Of a stretch of DNA of 64,000 bases, positions 1-8,569 are shown piece after piece. The position numbers and the translations under genes were made by a program. The notes under the pieces are model-generated. The model saw only the letters and a list, made by a program, of their open reading frames with translations, was not told where the DNA came from and ran no database searches. The stretch is from Herbiconiux sp. (GTDB lineage Bacteria; Actinomycetota; Actinomycetes; Actinomycetales; Microbacteriaceae). Each line of letters starts with the position of its first letter. Within the stretch, counting starts at the first letter, position 1. The stretch lies in assembly GCF_004297105.1 (NCBI RefSeq), contig NZ_SCVE01000006.1, positions 124,001 to 188,000 of the forward strand, in the 5' to 3' direction.

Positions 1-612
1 GGCCTCATCGACGGTCGCCGCGATCTCGGCGCGGGTCTGGTTGCGCCAGCCGACCTGGTCGCCCATCGAGAGGATTCCCCCGCTGGTGTAGATCTTGATC
101 CCCGTGGCGCCCTCCCGAGCCCACTGCCGCACGAGGCGGCGGCACTCGTCGGGCGAGTCCGCCACGGGCGGGCGATCACGGAACCGGGGCGGGGTGAAGA
201 GATCGCCGTGTCCGGCGGTCATCCCCACGGGTCCGCTGGCGAGCAGTCGAGGGCCATCGAGCACGCCCTGGTCGAACGCTCGGCCGACCGCCACCTGCAC
301 CGGCGATGCCGCGAGGTCGCGCATCGTCGTCACGCCGAAGGCCGCGAAACGGAGGGCGTGAGCGATGACGTGCACCGCCTTCTCCGCGTCGGGGGTGACG
401 AGTGGCCAGGCGTCGCCCGCGCCGGCACCGTCGAGAGCACTCGTGTCCAGGTGCACGTGCGTGTCGATGAGACCGGGGATGACGGCGAGGCCGGGGAAGC
501 GGTCGTCGGCCGGAGCCATGCCGTCGATGCGGTCGCCCGACCAGCCGAGGCGCACGGGGCCGCGCTCCTCGTGACCGTTCCACACCGTGATTCCGTCGAG
601 AGTGCGGGTCAT
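1..612 (-). CDS. Amidohydrolase family protein (C-terminus outside window)
   Basis: The gene reads leftwards from ATG at 612 and is still open at base 1, so only about 204 N-terminal residues are present. The stretch PGLIDTHVHLD carries the HxH metal-binding motif that opens the TIM barrel of amidohydrolases. GATGIKIYTSGG places a lysine where the family often has its carboxylated or metal-bridging lysine. It resembles imidazolonepropionase-like or dihydroorotase-like cyclic amidohydrolases; the substrate cannot be read from this part. AGGAGCG lies just before the ATG. The nearby creatininase-like protein and amidase also act on C-N amide bonds, so a shared catabolic role is possible but inferred. 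Confidence 0.85.
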   Translation of the reverse strand, partial: MTRTLDGITVWNGHEERGPVRLGWSGDRIDGMAPADDRFPGLAVIPGLIDTHVHLDTSALDGAGAGDAWPLVTPDAEKAVHVIAHALRFAAFGVTTMRDLAASPVQVAVGRAFDQGVLDGPRLLASGPVGMTAGHGDLFTPPRFRDRPPVADSPDECRRLVRQWAREGATGIKIYTSGGILSMGDQVGWRNQTRAEIAATVDEA

Positions 613-687
613 GACGCTCCTGTTCGCAAGTCGTGATCGACGACTACGATATCCGTCGGCGGCCGATTCCCGCCCGGGAGGATGCTC

Positions 688-1152
688 ATGATCGCGGCCG
701 TCGCCGAAACAGGTCGCACCGTGCTGGCCGTTCTGGAACCCGGAGACACGGTACTAGAGGCGCTGGGAGAAGCGTGCCTGCGATTCGGCATCGAGAACGC
801 CGCCATCCCCGTCTTCCTCGGTGCGTTCACCGAGCTCGAGTTCATCGGCGCCGAGGAGCCTCCTCTCGACGAGGACGCGCCCATGCAGTCAGCCTCCCTG
901 GTGCGCAACTGCGAGGGAATCGGCTCCGGCACGGTGACCCGCGGGCCGGAAGGGCCTCAGGTGCACCTGCACGCCTCGGTGGGGGCGAAGGGCGACTCGG
1001 CGCGAGCCACGGCGGGGCACGTGCTCCGCGGCACGGTGCAATATCCCACCGAGGTGATGATCACCGAGATCCTCTCCCCCGCGCTCTCCCGACAGCCGAA
1101 CGATCGGGCCCGGGGGCTCGCAACGCTCGTCTTCGACTGCACGGCAGGCTGA
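688..1152 (+). CDS. PPC/PCC (DUF296) domain protein
   Basis: A small single-domain protein of about 154 residues. HLHASVG followed by TAGHVLRGTV is the signature of the PPC domain (DUF296): histidines that can bind a metal, then a GH-containing strand. Bacterial members are trimeric proteins of poorly known role; plant members sit on AT-hook DNA-binding proteins. I prefer ATG 688 to ATG 682 because GGGAG at 676-680 is then seven bases upstream. The stop codon abuts the stop codon of the convergent creatininase-like gene with no gap. It diverges from the amidohydrolase at 612, and a metal-dependent accessory role there would be inference. Confidence 0.8.
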   Translation: MIAAVAETGRTVLAVLEPGDTVLEALGEACLRFGIENAAIPVFLGAFTELEFIGAEEPPLDEDAPMQSASLVRNCEGIGSGTVTRGPEGPQVHLHASVGAKGDSARATAGHVLRGTVQYPTEVMITEILSPALSRQPNDRARGLATLVFDCTAG

Positions 1153-1914
1153 TCACGAGGAGCCCGGCGCCGATGGGCCGGTGTGCTCCCGGCCGAGGTG
1201 CGACTCGATCTCCTCGATCGCGCGCTCGACCACGAACGAGATGATCGTCTCGCCCTTCGCGGCGGTCGACGGGCGTGGGTCACCGAACACCCCGCTCGGC
1301 GACAGCGTGTCGAATCTGATCGGCCGGGTGCCGAAGTCGGCCGGCAGCTCGGGATAGGCGGCCTCGTACCGCTCCGGATGCACCAGGCGCGGTTCGAGCG
1401 CGAGCACCATCGAGGTCTCCAGCTCGTCGGCGTGGCAGAGACCGGGCGCCGCCCAGGGCGTCTCCTTGACCGCGTCGCCCACCTCCACGAGACCCGGGTA
1501 GTCGAGCACGAGGACGTCGCCGTCCTCCGCCAGCGCTCGCGCTGCGGCGTGCACGGGCGCCCGGTTGCCGTAGTCGCCGTTGACGATCACGAGAGTGGAG
1601 ACGCCGAACGACCACACCGACTCGGCGATGTCGGTGCAGATGGCGGTGACCGTCGACGCCTTCAGCGACACCGTTCCGGGGAATCCGCCGTTGTCCCAGG
1701 TCTGACCGTAGGAGACCGGTGGGAGCAGCAGGCCGGAGTAGTGCTCGGCGAGCCGCTCGGCGATGCCGGTGCACTGGATGGTGTCGGTCGACAGCGGGAG
1801 GTGCGGGCCGTGCTGCTCGAGCGCACCGAACGGGAGGAAGGCCAGGGTGCCGGCCGAGGCGACGTGGTCGCGCACATCGGTCCAGCTCGCATCGGCGAGT
1901 CTGAGGAGGGTCAT
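1153..1914 (-). CDS. Creatininase-family amidohydrolase with altered metal motif
   Basis: This 253-residue protein has the length and first signature of the creatininase fold: PFGALEQHGPHLPLSTD carries E33, H35 and D44 as metal ligands. Family members hydrolyse cyclic or formyl amides (creatinine, N-formyl intermediates). The second motif, normally NGHGGN or NGHYEN, reads NGDYGN at 112-117, so the ligand histidine is aspartate here. CHADELETS at 160-168 follows as expected. The box TATCGT lies six bases before the ATG, so the transcript is probably leaderless. The amidase gene ends 45 bases upstream on the same strand, so the two may also be co-transcribed. Substrate unknown. Confidence 0.85.
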   Translation of the reverse strand: MTLLRLADASWTDVRDHVASAGTLAFLPFGALEQHGPHLPLSTDTIQCTGIAERLAEHYSGLLLPPVSYGQTWDNGGFPGTVSLKASTVTAICTDIAESVWSFGVSTLVIVNGDYGNRAPVHAAARALAEDGDVLVLDYPGLVEVGDAVKETPWAAPGLCHADELETSMVLALEPRLVHPERYEAAYPELPADFGTRPIRFDTLSPSGVFGDPRPSTAAKGETIISFVVERAIEEIESHLGREHTGPSAPGSS

Positions 1915-1959
1915 GTGCTCACGATACCGATCGGCGCGGGCGTCATCGGTACCCGCTGC

Positions 1960-3387
1960 TCACCACTGGGGCGGATGCACCTGGTCCCAGCGCAGGCGGC
2001 GTTCGAGCTGGCGGGCGAGGGAGAGCAGGGTGGCCTCGCCCCCGGGGCGGCCGATCAGTTGCGCGCCCATCGGAAGGCCCTCCTCCGTGCGGTGCACCGG
2101 CAGGGTGATCGCCGGCAGGCCGCTCACGTTCACGAACGAGGTGAACGGCGTGTACTGCACCTGCTGCGCGAAGTTGCGTTCGCCGTCGTCCTTGTCGTAC
2201 CAGCCGAGCGGCCGCGGCGTCTGCGCCAGGGTGGGCGTCAGAACGGCATCGAACCGGTCGAGCTGCCGGATGAGCGAACGCTCGTAGGCCGTGAGCGTCG
2301 CCAGCGCGCGGGCGAGTTCCGACGCCGGGATGGCACGGCCCCGGTGCATGAGCCACTGCGTGAGCGGCTCCAAGAGGTGCTGGTTCGTGTGGTCGGCGGG
2401 GATCTGCGAGGCACCCACCTGCCAGATCACGCGGAAGGCCTCGGCGTAGTCGGGGGCGGGTTCGAGCGCGAACTCCTCCATGCCGTGCCCGAGTGCCACG
2501 AGGCCGTCACGGGCGATCGACAGGGCCTCCGTGGCATCCGGATCCAGCACGATCTCGTACGCGGTCTCCCAGGGGCTGCTCGTGGTGACGCCGATCTGGA
2601 AACGGCCCTCGCCGCGCACCGCCGCGCCGAGGAACAGGCCGTCGCCATCGGTCGGTGCGCGCAGAGTGTGGTGGTGCAGGATGCGGTCGCCCCGGCGCGC
2701 GATCATGCCATCGAGGAGCAGGGCGGCATCCACCGCCGAACGCGCGAGAGGGCCGGCCACGGGCAGCCCGGCCAGCGCATCCAGGCCCGAACCCGCGGGC
2801 ACCAGACCCCGCGAGGGCTTGAGCCCCACGAGACCGCACGCGGCGGCCGGGATGCGGATCGAGCCGCCGCCATCGGACCCCGGGGCGAAGGGCAGCAGAC
2901 CCGCGGCCACGGCGACCGCGGCGCCACCCGACGAGCCGCCGGCGCCCCGAGTGGTGTCGTAGGGGTCGCGCGCGGGCGGCGCCACCAGGTTCTCGGTGTA
3001 GCTCGGCAGGCCGAACTCCGGAGTGGCCGTCTTGCCGAGGCTCACCGTGCCGGCCGCATCGAGCTGGGCGGCGAGTTCGTCGGTCTCGTCGGGCACGAAC
3101 TCCTCGAAGAGCCGCGAGCCGAAGGTGGTGCGCACTCCGGCGCGGCGTACCAGGTCTTTGTCGGCAGAGGGCAGGCCCCAGAGCACCGCCGTTCGGTCGT
3201 CGGAGGAGTCGAGGGCGCGCGCCCGCTCGCGGGCCGCATCCGCGGTGACGGTGTGGAACGCTCCGAGCGACGCGTCGAGCCGATCGATGCGCTCCAGGTA
3301 GTGGTCGACCACCTCGAGCACTCCCAGATCACCCCGCTGCAGCTGCCGGTACTGCTCGAGTGCGCTCAGTTCATGGATCTCGGCCAT
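1960..3387 (-). CDS. Amidase (amidase-signature family)
   Basis: A 475-residue amidase-signature enzyme that hydrolyses carboxylic amides in the cytoplasm. The Ser-cisSer-Lys triad is readable: K77 in PSADKDL, the GGSSGG pair at S152-S153, and nucleophile S176 in GSDGGGSIRIP. Length is typical for a stand-alone amidase and there is no gatB or gatC beside it, so this is not the tRNA amidotransferase GatA. TAGGGT lies six bases before the ATG, suggesting a leaderless start. It is followed by the creatininase-like gene on the same strand. The substrate is not predictable from sequence. Confidence 0.93.
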   Translation of the reverse strand: MAEIHELSALEQYRQLQRGDLGVLEVVDHYLERIDRLDASLGAFHTVTADAARERARALDSSDDRTAVLWGLPSADKDLVRRAGVRTTFGSRLFEEFVPDETDELAAQLDAAGTVSLGKTATPEFGLPSYTENLVAPPARDPYDTTRGAGGSSGGAAVAVAAGLLPFAPGSDGGGSIRIPAAACGLVGLKPSRGLVPAGSGLDALAGLPVAGPLARSAVDAALLLDGMIARRGDRILHHHTLRAPTDGDGLFLGAAVRGEGRFQIGVTTSSPWETAYEIVLDPDATEALSIARDGLVALGHGMEEFALEPAPDYAEAFRVIWQVGASQIPADHTNQHLLEPLTQWLMHRGRAIPASELARALATLTAYERSLIRQLDRFDAVLTPTLAQTPRPLGWYDKDDGERNFAQQVQYTPFTSFVNVSGLPAITLPVHRTEEGLPMGAQLIGRPGGEATLLSLARQLERRLRWDQVHPPQW

Positions 3388-3413
3388 GTCTCGACCCTAT
3401 CGAGGCCGGAGGG

Positions 3414-4004
3414 TCACTTGAGCGACTTCTGGAGCAGCACGGTGCCGAGCCAGTGCCCGAACTTGAAGCCCACGCGGCCGAGACGCCCCACCTCTTTGAA
3501 GCCGTAGCTCTCGTGCAGCCGGATGGAGGCATCCGCCCCTTGATCGGCGATCACCGCGAGCACCTCCTTGATGCCGGCGGCCTTCGAGCGTGTGAGCAGC
3601 TCACCGAGCAGCACCTTGCCGAGGCCCTTGCCGGTGGCAGCGGGCCCGAGGTAGATCGAGTCCTCCACGGTGCGCCGGTAGGCGGCCTTCTGCTTCCAGG
3701 CCGAGACGTAGGCGAACCCGAGCAGGGTACCGCTGGGCGACACGGCCACGAGGAACGGGTAGTTCTGCTTCTGCGTCCAGGCGAACTTGTGCCGCCACTC
3801 CTTGAGTGTCATGGCGTCTTCGTCGAACGTGACCACGGTATTGGCCACGTAGTGGTTGTAGATCTCTCGGATGTACGGCAGATCGGTCTCCACGGCGTCA
3901 CGCAGGGTGAACTCGAACGGCACTTCGAGCGGGGGCTTCTCGGTGCTCGCCGGCCGCAGCCTCGACGGCAGCTTGCGCCGGGGCTGATACTCCTCTTCCA
4001 ACAT
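3414..4004 (-). CDS. GNAT N-acetyltransferase, phosphinothricin acetyltransferase-like
   Basis: A 196-residue GNAT-fold acyltransferase. After about 30 basic residues, LRDAVETDLPYIREIYNHYV and the later run TVEDSIYLGPAATGKGLGKV match the PAT/Bar type, with G-x-G-x-G/A acetyl-CoA loop near GKGLGKVLL. SIRLHESYGFKEVG is the usual last conserved strand. PAT-type enzymes acetylate small amines such as phosphinothricin, methionine sulfoximine or amino acids. TAGGCT lies six bases ahead of the ATG (leaderless layout). The gene is free-standing on the minus strand between the amidase and ung. Confidence 0.85.
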   Translation of the reverse strand: MLEEEYQPRRKLPSRLRPASTEKPPLEVPFEFTLRDAVETDLPYIREIYNHYVANTVVTFDEDAMTLKEWRHKFAWTQKQNYPFLVAVSPSGTLLGFAYVSAWKQKAAYRRTVEDSIYLGPAATGKGLGKVLLGELLTRSKAAGIKEVLAVIADQGADASIRLHESYGFKEVGRLGRVGFKFGHWLGTVLLQKSLK

Positions 4005-4041
4005 GCGACAAGCCTATGCGAACGGCCTCGGGCGAGAAGTC

Positions 4042-4734
4042 TCAGGCGACCGTCCAGTCGACCGGCTCCGCACCCTGTTCGGCGAGCAGCGAGTTCGCGC
4101 GGCTGAAGGGCTTCGAGCCGAAGAATCCGCGACTGGCCGACAAGGGGCTCGGATGCGGCGAGGTGACGAAAGGCACGCTGCCGAGCATCGGCGCGAGCTG
4201 TGCCGCATCCCGGCCCCACAGGATCGCGACGAGCGGCCCTCCTCGCGCGGCGAGCACCCGGATGGCGTGCTCCGTCACCTCTTCCCATCCCTTGCCGCGA
4301 TGCGATCCCGACTCCCCCGGTTGCACCGTGAGCACCCTGTTGAGCAGCATCACGCCGTTCTCGCTCCACGACGACAGGTCGCCGTGCGCCGCGGGCGCGA
4401 TGCCGAGGTCGTCGTTCAGCTCGCGGTAGATGTTCGACAGGCTCCGCGGGATCGGCCGCACGTGCCGCTCGACCGCGAACGAGAGCCCGATCGGGTGCCC
4501 GGGCGTGGGATACGGATCCTGGCCCACGATCAGCACCCGCGCATCCGCGAGGGGGGTGCGGAAGGCACGCAGCACGTGCCGACCGGCCGGCAGATAGCCC
4601 CGCCCGGCCTCGGTCTCGGCGCGCAGGAAGTCGCCGAGCGACGCGATCGTGCCGGCGACAGGCGCGAGCGCCTCCGCCCAGCCCGGGTCGATCAGGCCGT
4701 TCTCCGCGAGCTGCGGCAGGGCGAGCCCCGGCAC
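4042..4734 (-). CDS. ung: Uracil-DNA glycosylase, family 1
   Basis: Removes uracil from DNA in base-excision repair. [16 protein letters not shown] carries the catalytic aspartate D73 of the water-activating loop, and [20 protein letters not shown] carries H194 of the DNA-intercalating loop; both are diagnostic of family 1. I set the start at GTG 4734, two bases after the stop of the upstream gene, giving 230 residues, the normal size. The gene is the last of a three-gene minus-strand run (phosphoribosyltransferase, S51-like protein, ung) and is probably translated by coupling, since no separate leader exists. Confidence 0.94.
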   Translation of the reverse strand: MPGLALPQLAENGLIDPGWAEALAPVAGTIASLGDFLRAETEAGRGYLPAGRHVLRAFRTPLADARVLIVGQDPYPTPGHPIGLSFAVERHVRPIPRSLSNIYRELNDDLGIAPAAHGDLSSWSENGVMLLNRVLTVQPGESGSHRGKGWEEVTEHAIRVLAARGGPLVAILWGRDAAQLAPMLGSVPFVTSPHPSPLSASRGFFGSKPFSRANSLLAEQGAEPVDWTVA

Positions 4735-4736
4735 GG

Positions 4737-5501
4737 TCAGGCTTCGAGAGGAACGGATGCGGCAACCGACGGCTCGGGATCGGCTCCCGCCGTCGAGACG
4801 CGCACGCTGCCGGAATCGGGCGTGACCTTCCACACGCTGCCGCGCCCCACGACCCGCAGCGGACCGTCGCCCACGATGAGCGCGGTGTGCTCGTCGATGG
4901 CGACTCCCCCGTCGACGAGACCCGACTCGGTGGCGGCGATGAGCCGCGATACGGAGCCCCACTGCGCGGCGTGCACGTCGACCGCGAGATCGATCAGCCC
5001 GATGCCGGGAGCGACGGTGAGCTGTTCGAGGTCTTCCGAGGCGTCTTCGAGACCGATCTCGACCGAATCGATCTTCCACCCTCCCACGATGGCGTTCTCG
5101 GCGGTGATCGCGGCACCGGCGGAGAAGCCGAGGTAGGGAACGCCGGATGCCACCAGGCGCCTGAGCTCTCCGAACGCCGGCTCGAGCGACGTGCGGTAGG
5201 CCGGGGTCAGTCCGCCCCACACCACGATCCCGTCGGCATCCGCGAACACCGCGGGGTCGATGGGCGCGTTCTCGGGTGAGAGCACCGCGACGGGCTCGAT
5301 CTTGCCGAGCTGCTCGTAGGCGGTGACGAGCTCGGCGAACTTCTCCGGCGCATCCCCGTCGCGCACGAGCACGATCGCGAGCCGGCCGCCCTCGAGCTTG
5401 CCGGCGGCCTCGGCGTGCGCGGCCACCTCCTCGAAGAAGGGCTTGTAGACCGCGCCCTCGTCTTCGACGGGCCAGCCGCCGCCCACCAGGTGGATGCTCA
5501 T
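4737..5501 (-). CDS. Peptidase S51 / class I glutamine amidotransferase-like protein
   Basis: A 254-residue cytoplasmic protein of the S51 (dipeptidase E/cyanophycinase-like) superfamily. [17 protein letters not shown] with probable nucleophile S127, and [11 protein letters not shown] match the order seen in the family, and [10 protein letters not shown] is its usual C-terminal strand. No cyanophycin synthetase is nearby, so cyanophycin degradation is not indicated and the substrate is open. The start at 5501 overlaps the upstream stop as TGATG; a longer reading to 5546 would lie inside the upstream gene. It sits between the phosphoribosyltransferase and ung. Confidence 0.82.
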   Translation of the reverse strand: MSIHLVGGGWPVEDEGAVYKPFFEEVAAHAEAAGKLEGGRLAIVLVRDGDAPEKFAELVTAYEQLGKIEPVAVLSPENAPIDPAVFADADGIVVWGGLTPAYRTSLEPAFGELRRLVASGVPYLGFSAGAAITAENAIVGGWKIDSVEIGLEDASEDLEQLTVAPGIGLIDLAVDVHAAQWGSVSRLIAATESGLVDGGVAIDEHTALIVGDGPLRVVGRGSVWKVTPDSGSVRVSTAGADPEPSVAASVPLEA

Positions 5502-6034
5502 CAGGCGCTCGCGAGCTCGCTCGAGACGGGCGGGTGCGCCGACCACGGGAACACGATCCAGCGGTCGGTGGTCTTCCAGTGGAAGTCGGGCGCGATGACC
5601 GAGCGCGGCTTGATGAAGAGGGTGGCCGACTTGACGGTGATGTTGACCTTCTCGAGCAGCTCCACCACGAGGGCGAGGGTGCGGCCGGAGTCGGCCACGT
5701 CGTCGACCAGCAGCACGTTCTTGCCGATCAGCGGCTCGTTGTCGAGCAGCGGCGGCAGGATGATGGGCTCGGGCAGGGTCTCCTCGATGTCGGAGTAGAA
5801 CTCCACGTTGAGGCTGCCGCAGCTCTTCACACCGAGCGCGTAGGCGAGCGCACCGCCCGGGATGAGGCCGCCGCGGGCGATGGCGATCACGAAGTCGGGC
5901 TCGAACCCCGACTCGACGATGTCGCGGGCGAGCACGCGGGTGGCGTCGCCGAACTCGAGCCAGCCGAGCACCTCGCGCTCGGGCTGTGCCGCCTCGTCAG
6001 GGGTGGTCTCAAGGTCGTTCGCCGCGGAATTCAT
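5501..6034 (-). CDS. Phosphoribosyltransferase (xanthine/hypoxanthine-type)
   Basis: A 177-residue type I PRTase. [13 protein letters not shown] (residues 108-120) is the PRPP-binding loop with the acidic pair D111-D112, and [12 protein letters not shown] is the upstream PPi loop. The aromatic tail with [14 protein letters not shown] resembles xanthine or guanine phosphoribosyltransferases of the Gpt type, so purine salvage is likely; I cannot fix the base. The box TAGCGT six bases before the ATG suggests a leaderless transcript that would carry this gene, the S51-like gene and ung. Confidence 0.87.
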   Translation of the reverse strand: MNSAANDLETTPDEAAQPEREVLGWLEFGDATRVLARDIVESGFEPDFVIAIARGGLIPGGALAYALGVKSCGSLNVEFYSDIEETLPEPIILPPLLDNEPLIGKNVLLVDDVADSGRTLALVVELLEKVNITVKSATLFIKPRSVIAPDFHWKTTDRWIVFPWSAHPPVSSELASA

Positions 6035-6109
6035 GAGCCAACGCTACCGGACGGGGCGTGTCGCGATGAAACGGGTACGACCGCACGGATGAGGGGCTAG
6101 CATCCGTTC
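6035..6109. promoter_or_regulatory. Divergent leaderless promoter pair
   Basis: Two -10-like boxes face away from each other: TAGCGT (minus strand, 6041-6046), six bases before the phosphoribosyltransferase ATG, and TAGCAT (plus, 6098-6103), six bases before the MFS ATG. Neither gene has room for a ribosome-binding site. This is seen directly; promoter activity is inferred. Confidence 0.6.
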
Positions 6110-7609
6110 ATGGCAACCCCGTCCGGCCCGCCGCCCGTCACCGTCTCGGCCTTCCGCGGCAGCGCCGTGGGGGTCACCGCGACCCTCATCGGCTTCCTCG
6201 CCCTTGTGGAGCTCACGAGCGGCATCCTGCAGGGCTACTACGTGCCCCTCATCTCCGATCTGGTGAAGCACCTCGGCATCCGCGACGCCGACTTCAACTG
6301 GTTCGAGGCGGCGCAGCTGCTGCTCTCCGCGATCGTGGTGCCCGTTCTCGCCAAGCTCGGCGACATGGTGGGCCACAAGCGGATGCTGCTGCTCGCCACC
6401 GTGCTCACTGCCGGCGCCAGCTGGTGGCTGGTGGCCGCGAACGACTTCACCAGCTTCCTCATCGCCTGGGCACTGCAGGGCTTCTACGTGGTGTGGCTGC
6501 CGCTCGAGATCGCGCTGATCTTCGACCGAGGCCGTCGCACCGGCCGGGCCGCGTCGGAGACTCGCCGGGCCGCCGGTCTGCTGGTCGTGGCGCTCGAGGC
6601 GGGTGCCATCATCGGCGCCCTCGCGGGCGGCGCGATCTTCACGGGCCTCGGCGGCAATGTGCAGGTCACGCTGATGATCCCGGCCATCGCGGTGACGCTG
6701 GTGTTCTTCGCGGTGCTGTTCGGGGTGCCGGAGTCGACGCCGATGCCGGGCAAGCGCACGCTCGACTTCGGGGGCTTCACGATGCTCACGATCGGGTTGC
6801 TGCTCATCACGAGCGGTCTCACGTTCCTGCGGCTCAACGGGCCCGAGACCTGGTGGGTGTGGGCGCTCATCGCTCTCGGCGTGCTCACGTTCCTGCCGTT
6901 CGGGCTGTATGAACTCCGGCAGCCCGATCCCGCGATCGACCTGCGGGTGCTCCGGCAGCCGAACATGTGGCCGGTGCAGCTCACCGCCGGGCTCGTCGGC
7001 ATCAGCCTGCTCGGCGCGCAGGCCCCGCTCAGCACGTTCGCCGGCACCGATCCGGTGAACGGCTACGGGCTCGGTCTGAGCGCGGGCTCGCGCAGCATCC
7101 TGATCGGGGTGTACCTCTTGTCGATGATCGTGGGCGCCATCCTGTTCCCCATCGTGTCGCGGGCTCTCAGCCCGCGGGTGACCCTGATCGGGGCCACCTT
7201 CCTCGTGGCGCTCGGCTATGCCCTCTTCCTGCCCTTCCACGCCGAGACCTGGCAGGTGTTCGTGAACATGTTCATCGCGGGTGTCGGATCGGGAGCGCTC
7301 GTGGGGGCGATGCCGGCGGCGGCCGCCGCCGCCGCACCACAGGGCCAGACCGGCATCGCGGCCGCGCTCACGAACACCACGAAGACCATCGGAGGCTCGT
7401 TCGCCTCCGCGATCTTCGCGGTGGTGCTGTTCCAGGGCGCCTCCACAGCCGTCACGTCCACGGCCTCGAGCCTCTCCGGTTACCTCGTGGTGTGGTCGAT
7501 CTGCGCCGGCGGCGCACTGGTGGCCGGGGTGCTGCTGTTCTTCGTGCCGAAGCTGGCCTTCGCCGACGAGACGGCGCCGGTGGTGGCCGAACAGAGGCTC
7601 ACTCCCTGA
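6110..7609 (+). CDS. MFS transporter, 14-helix type
   Basis: A 499-residue integral membrane protein with about 14 hydrophobic segments. GDMVGHKRMLL after the second segment is the MFS motif A loop. The long, evenly hydrophobic C-terminal half and the length suggest the DHA2 drug:H+ antiporter type, though motif C is not clean, so the substrate is undetermined. ATG 6110 follows TAGCAT by six bases. The gene stands alone, divergent from the phosphoribosyltransferase operon and convergent with the next SDR. Confidence 0.88.
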   Translation: MATPSGPPPVTVSAFRGSAVGVTATLIGFLALVELTSGILQGYYVPLISDLVKHLGIRDADFNWFEAAQLLLSAIVVPVLAKLGDMVGHKRMLLLATVLTAGASWWLVAANDFTSFLIAWALQGFYVVWLPLEIALIFDRGRRTGRAASETRRAAGLLVVALEAGAIIGALAGGAIFTGLGGNVQVTLMIPAIAVTLVFFAVLFGVPESTPMPGKRTLDFGGFTMLTIGLLLITSGLTFLRLNGPETWWVWALIALGVLTFLPFGLYELRQPDPAIDLRVLRQPNMWPVQLTAGLVGISLLGAQAPLSTFAGTDPVNGYGLGLSAGSRSILIGVYLLSMIVGAILFPIVSRALSPRVTLIGATFLVALGYALFLPFHAETWQVFVNMFIAGVGSGALVGAMPAAAAAAAPQGQTGIAAALTNTTKTIGGSFASAIFAVVLFQGASTAVTSTASSLSGYLVVWSICAGGALVAGVLLFFVPKLAFADETAPVVAEQRLTP

Positions 7610-7621
7610 GCGCGCCGAGCC

Positions 7622-8392
7622 TCACTCCTTGACGCGCAGCTCGCCCCTGGCCACCTTGTAGGCGGCCGACTGCGCGACCGGCTTGATCACCACGAGGTCG
7701 AGGCTCACGTGCGGCGGCAGCTCGAGCGTCGACACGATGGTGGCGGCGACATCGTCGGCGGAGAGCGGATCGGGCACGTTCGCGTACACCGCGTCGGCCT
7801 TGGCCTGGTCGCCCCCGAAGCGGTTGAGCGAGAACTCCTCGGTCATCACCATGCCGGGTGCGATCTCGAGCACCCGGATCGGTTCGCCCGAGAGCTCCAG
7901 GCGCAGCACGTCGACCATCGCGTGCACGGCGAACTTGGCCGCGTTGTAGCCGCCGCCGCCCTCGTAGGCGATGTGGCCGGCGATCGAGGAGACGGTCATG
8001 ATGTCGGCGACGGCCCCGGGAACCACGGATGCGCGGAGCAGCGGAAGCAGAGCGGCGATGACCCGCTGCACGGCGACGACGTTGATCTCGTACATCCAGC
8101 GCCAGTCGTCGGCCGAGCCGCCCTCGACGGAATCGAGCCCCCGTGCGCCACCGGCGTTGTTGACGAGGGTCGAGACACCACCCGTGGCCTCGAGGTTGTC
8201 GCGGAGCGCCAGGATGTCGGCCTCCTGCGTCAGATCGGCTACGAAGTACTCGGCGCCCGTCTCCTCGGCCAGGGCACGCAGGCGGTCTTCGCGCCGGGCC
8301 ACCGCGACGACCTCCCAGCCGTTCCGGCGGAGGTGTCTCACCGTCGCCGCCCCGATTCCCGAGCTGGCCCCCGTCACCACTGCGCGCTTCAT
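7622..8392 (-). CDS. Short-chain dehydrogenase/reductase
   Basis: Classical SDR of 256 residues. TGASSGIGAA near the N-terminus binds NAD(P), NNAG is the structural motif, and S with YNAAK gives the catalytic Ser-Tyr-Lys set. R in VAVARREDRL after the second strand suggests NADP preference. The set resembles YdfG-type 3-hydroxy acid dehydrogenases, but substrate is not assignable. I chose ATG 8392, preceded by a GAAGG element; GTG 8410 in frame is the alternative. A TAGCGT box at 8444-8449 on the minus strand could start a leadered transcript. Confidence 0.88.
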   Translation of the reverse strand: MKRAVVTGASSGIGAATVRHLRRNGWEVVAVARREDRLRALAEETGAEYFVADLTQEADILALRDNLEATGGVSTLVNNAGGARGLDSVEGGSADDWRWMYEINVVAVQRVIAALLPLLRASVVPGAVADIMTVSSIAGHIAYEGGGGYNAAKFAVHAMVDVLRLELSGEPIRVLEIAPGMVMTEEFSLNRFGGDQAKADAVYANVPDPLSADDVAATIVSTLELPPHVSLDLVVIKPVAQSAAYKVARGELRVKE

Positions 8393-8492
8393 CCGCGTCC
8401 GTCCTTCCACGACCGAGACCTCCTCGGCCTCTTCGCACCCTCAACGCTAGTCGCGTCGGGCGCGCGAAGATTACGCCCCGAGTCGGGGTCCG

Positions 8493-8522
8493 TTGACCCG
8501 CCGATGGCGCGGCTCGTACGCT
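8493..8522 (+). promoter_or_regulatory. Promoter of metY
   Basis: TTGACC (8493-8498) and TACGCT (8517-8522) are separated by 18 bases, a good vegetative promoter for this GC-rich genome. The transcript would start near 8529 and carry a leader of about 41 bases with the metY ribosome-binding site. I saw no SAM-riboswitch fold in that short leader. Confidence 0.6.
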
Positions 8523-8569
8523 TCCCCCAGTCCTAAACCCTTTCCCCTACGACTTTGAGGAAGAAGTCC

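Noticed and set aside
1183-3507. A 774-residue open frame on the plus strand
   Set aside because: It mirrors the creatininase-like and amidase genes, which carry clear catalytic motifs; its own composition is His/Arg/Glu-rich with no domain, typical of antisense frames in GC-rich DNA.
4737-5546. Upstream start at 5546 for the S51-like protein
   Set aside because: It would lie 45 bases inside the phosphoribosyltransferase gene, whereas TGATG coupling at 5501 is clear and starts at the conserved strand.
8411-8569. SAM riboswitch upstream of metY
   Set aside because: The expected leader is only about 41 bases and I find no conserved SAM-riboswitch core; a plain promoter explains the region.
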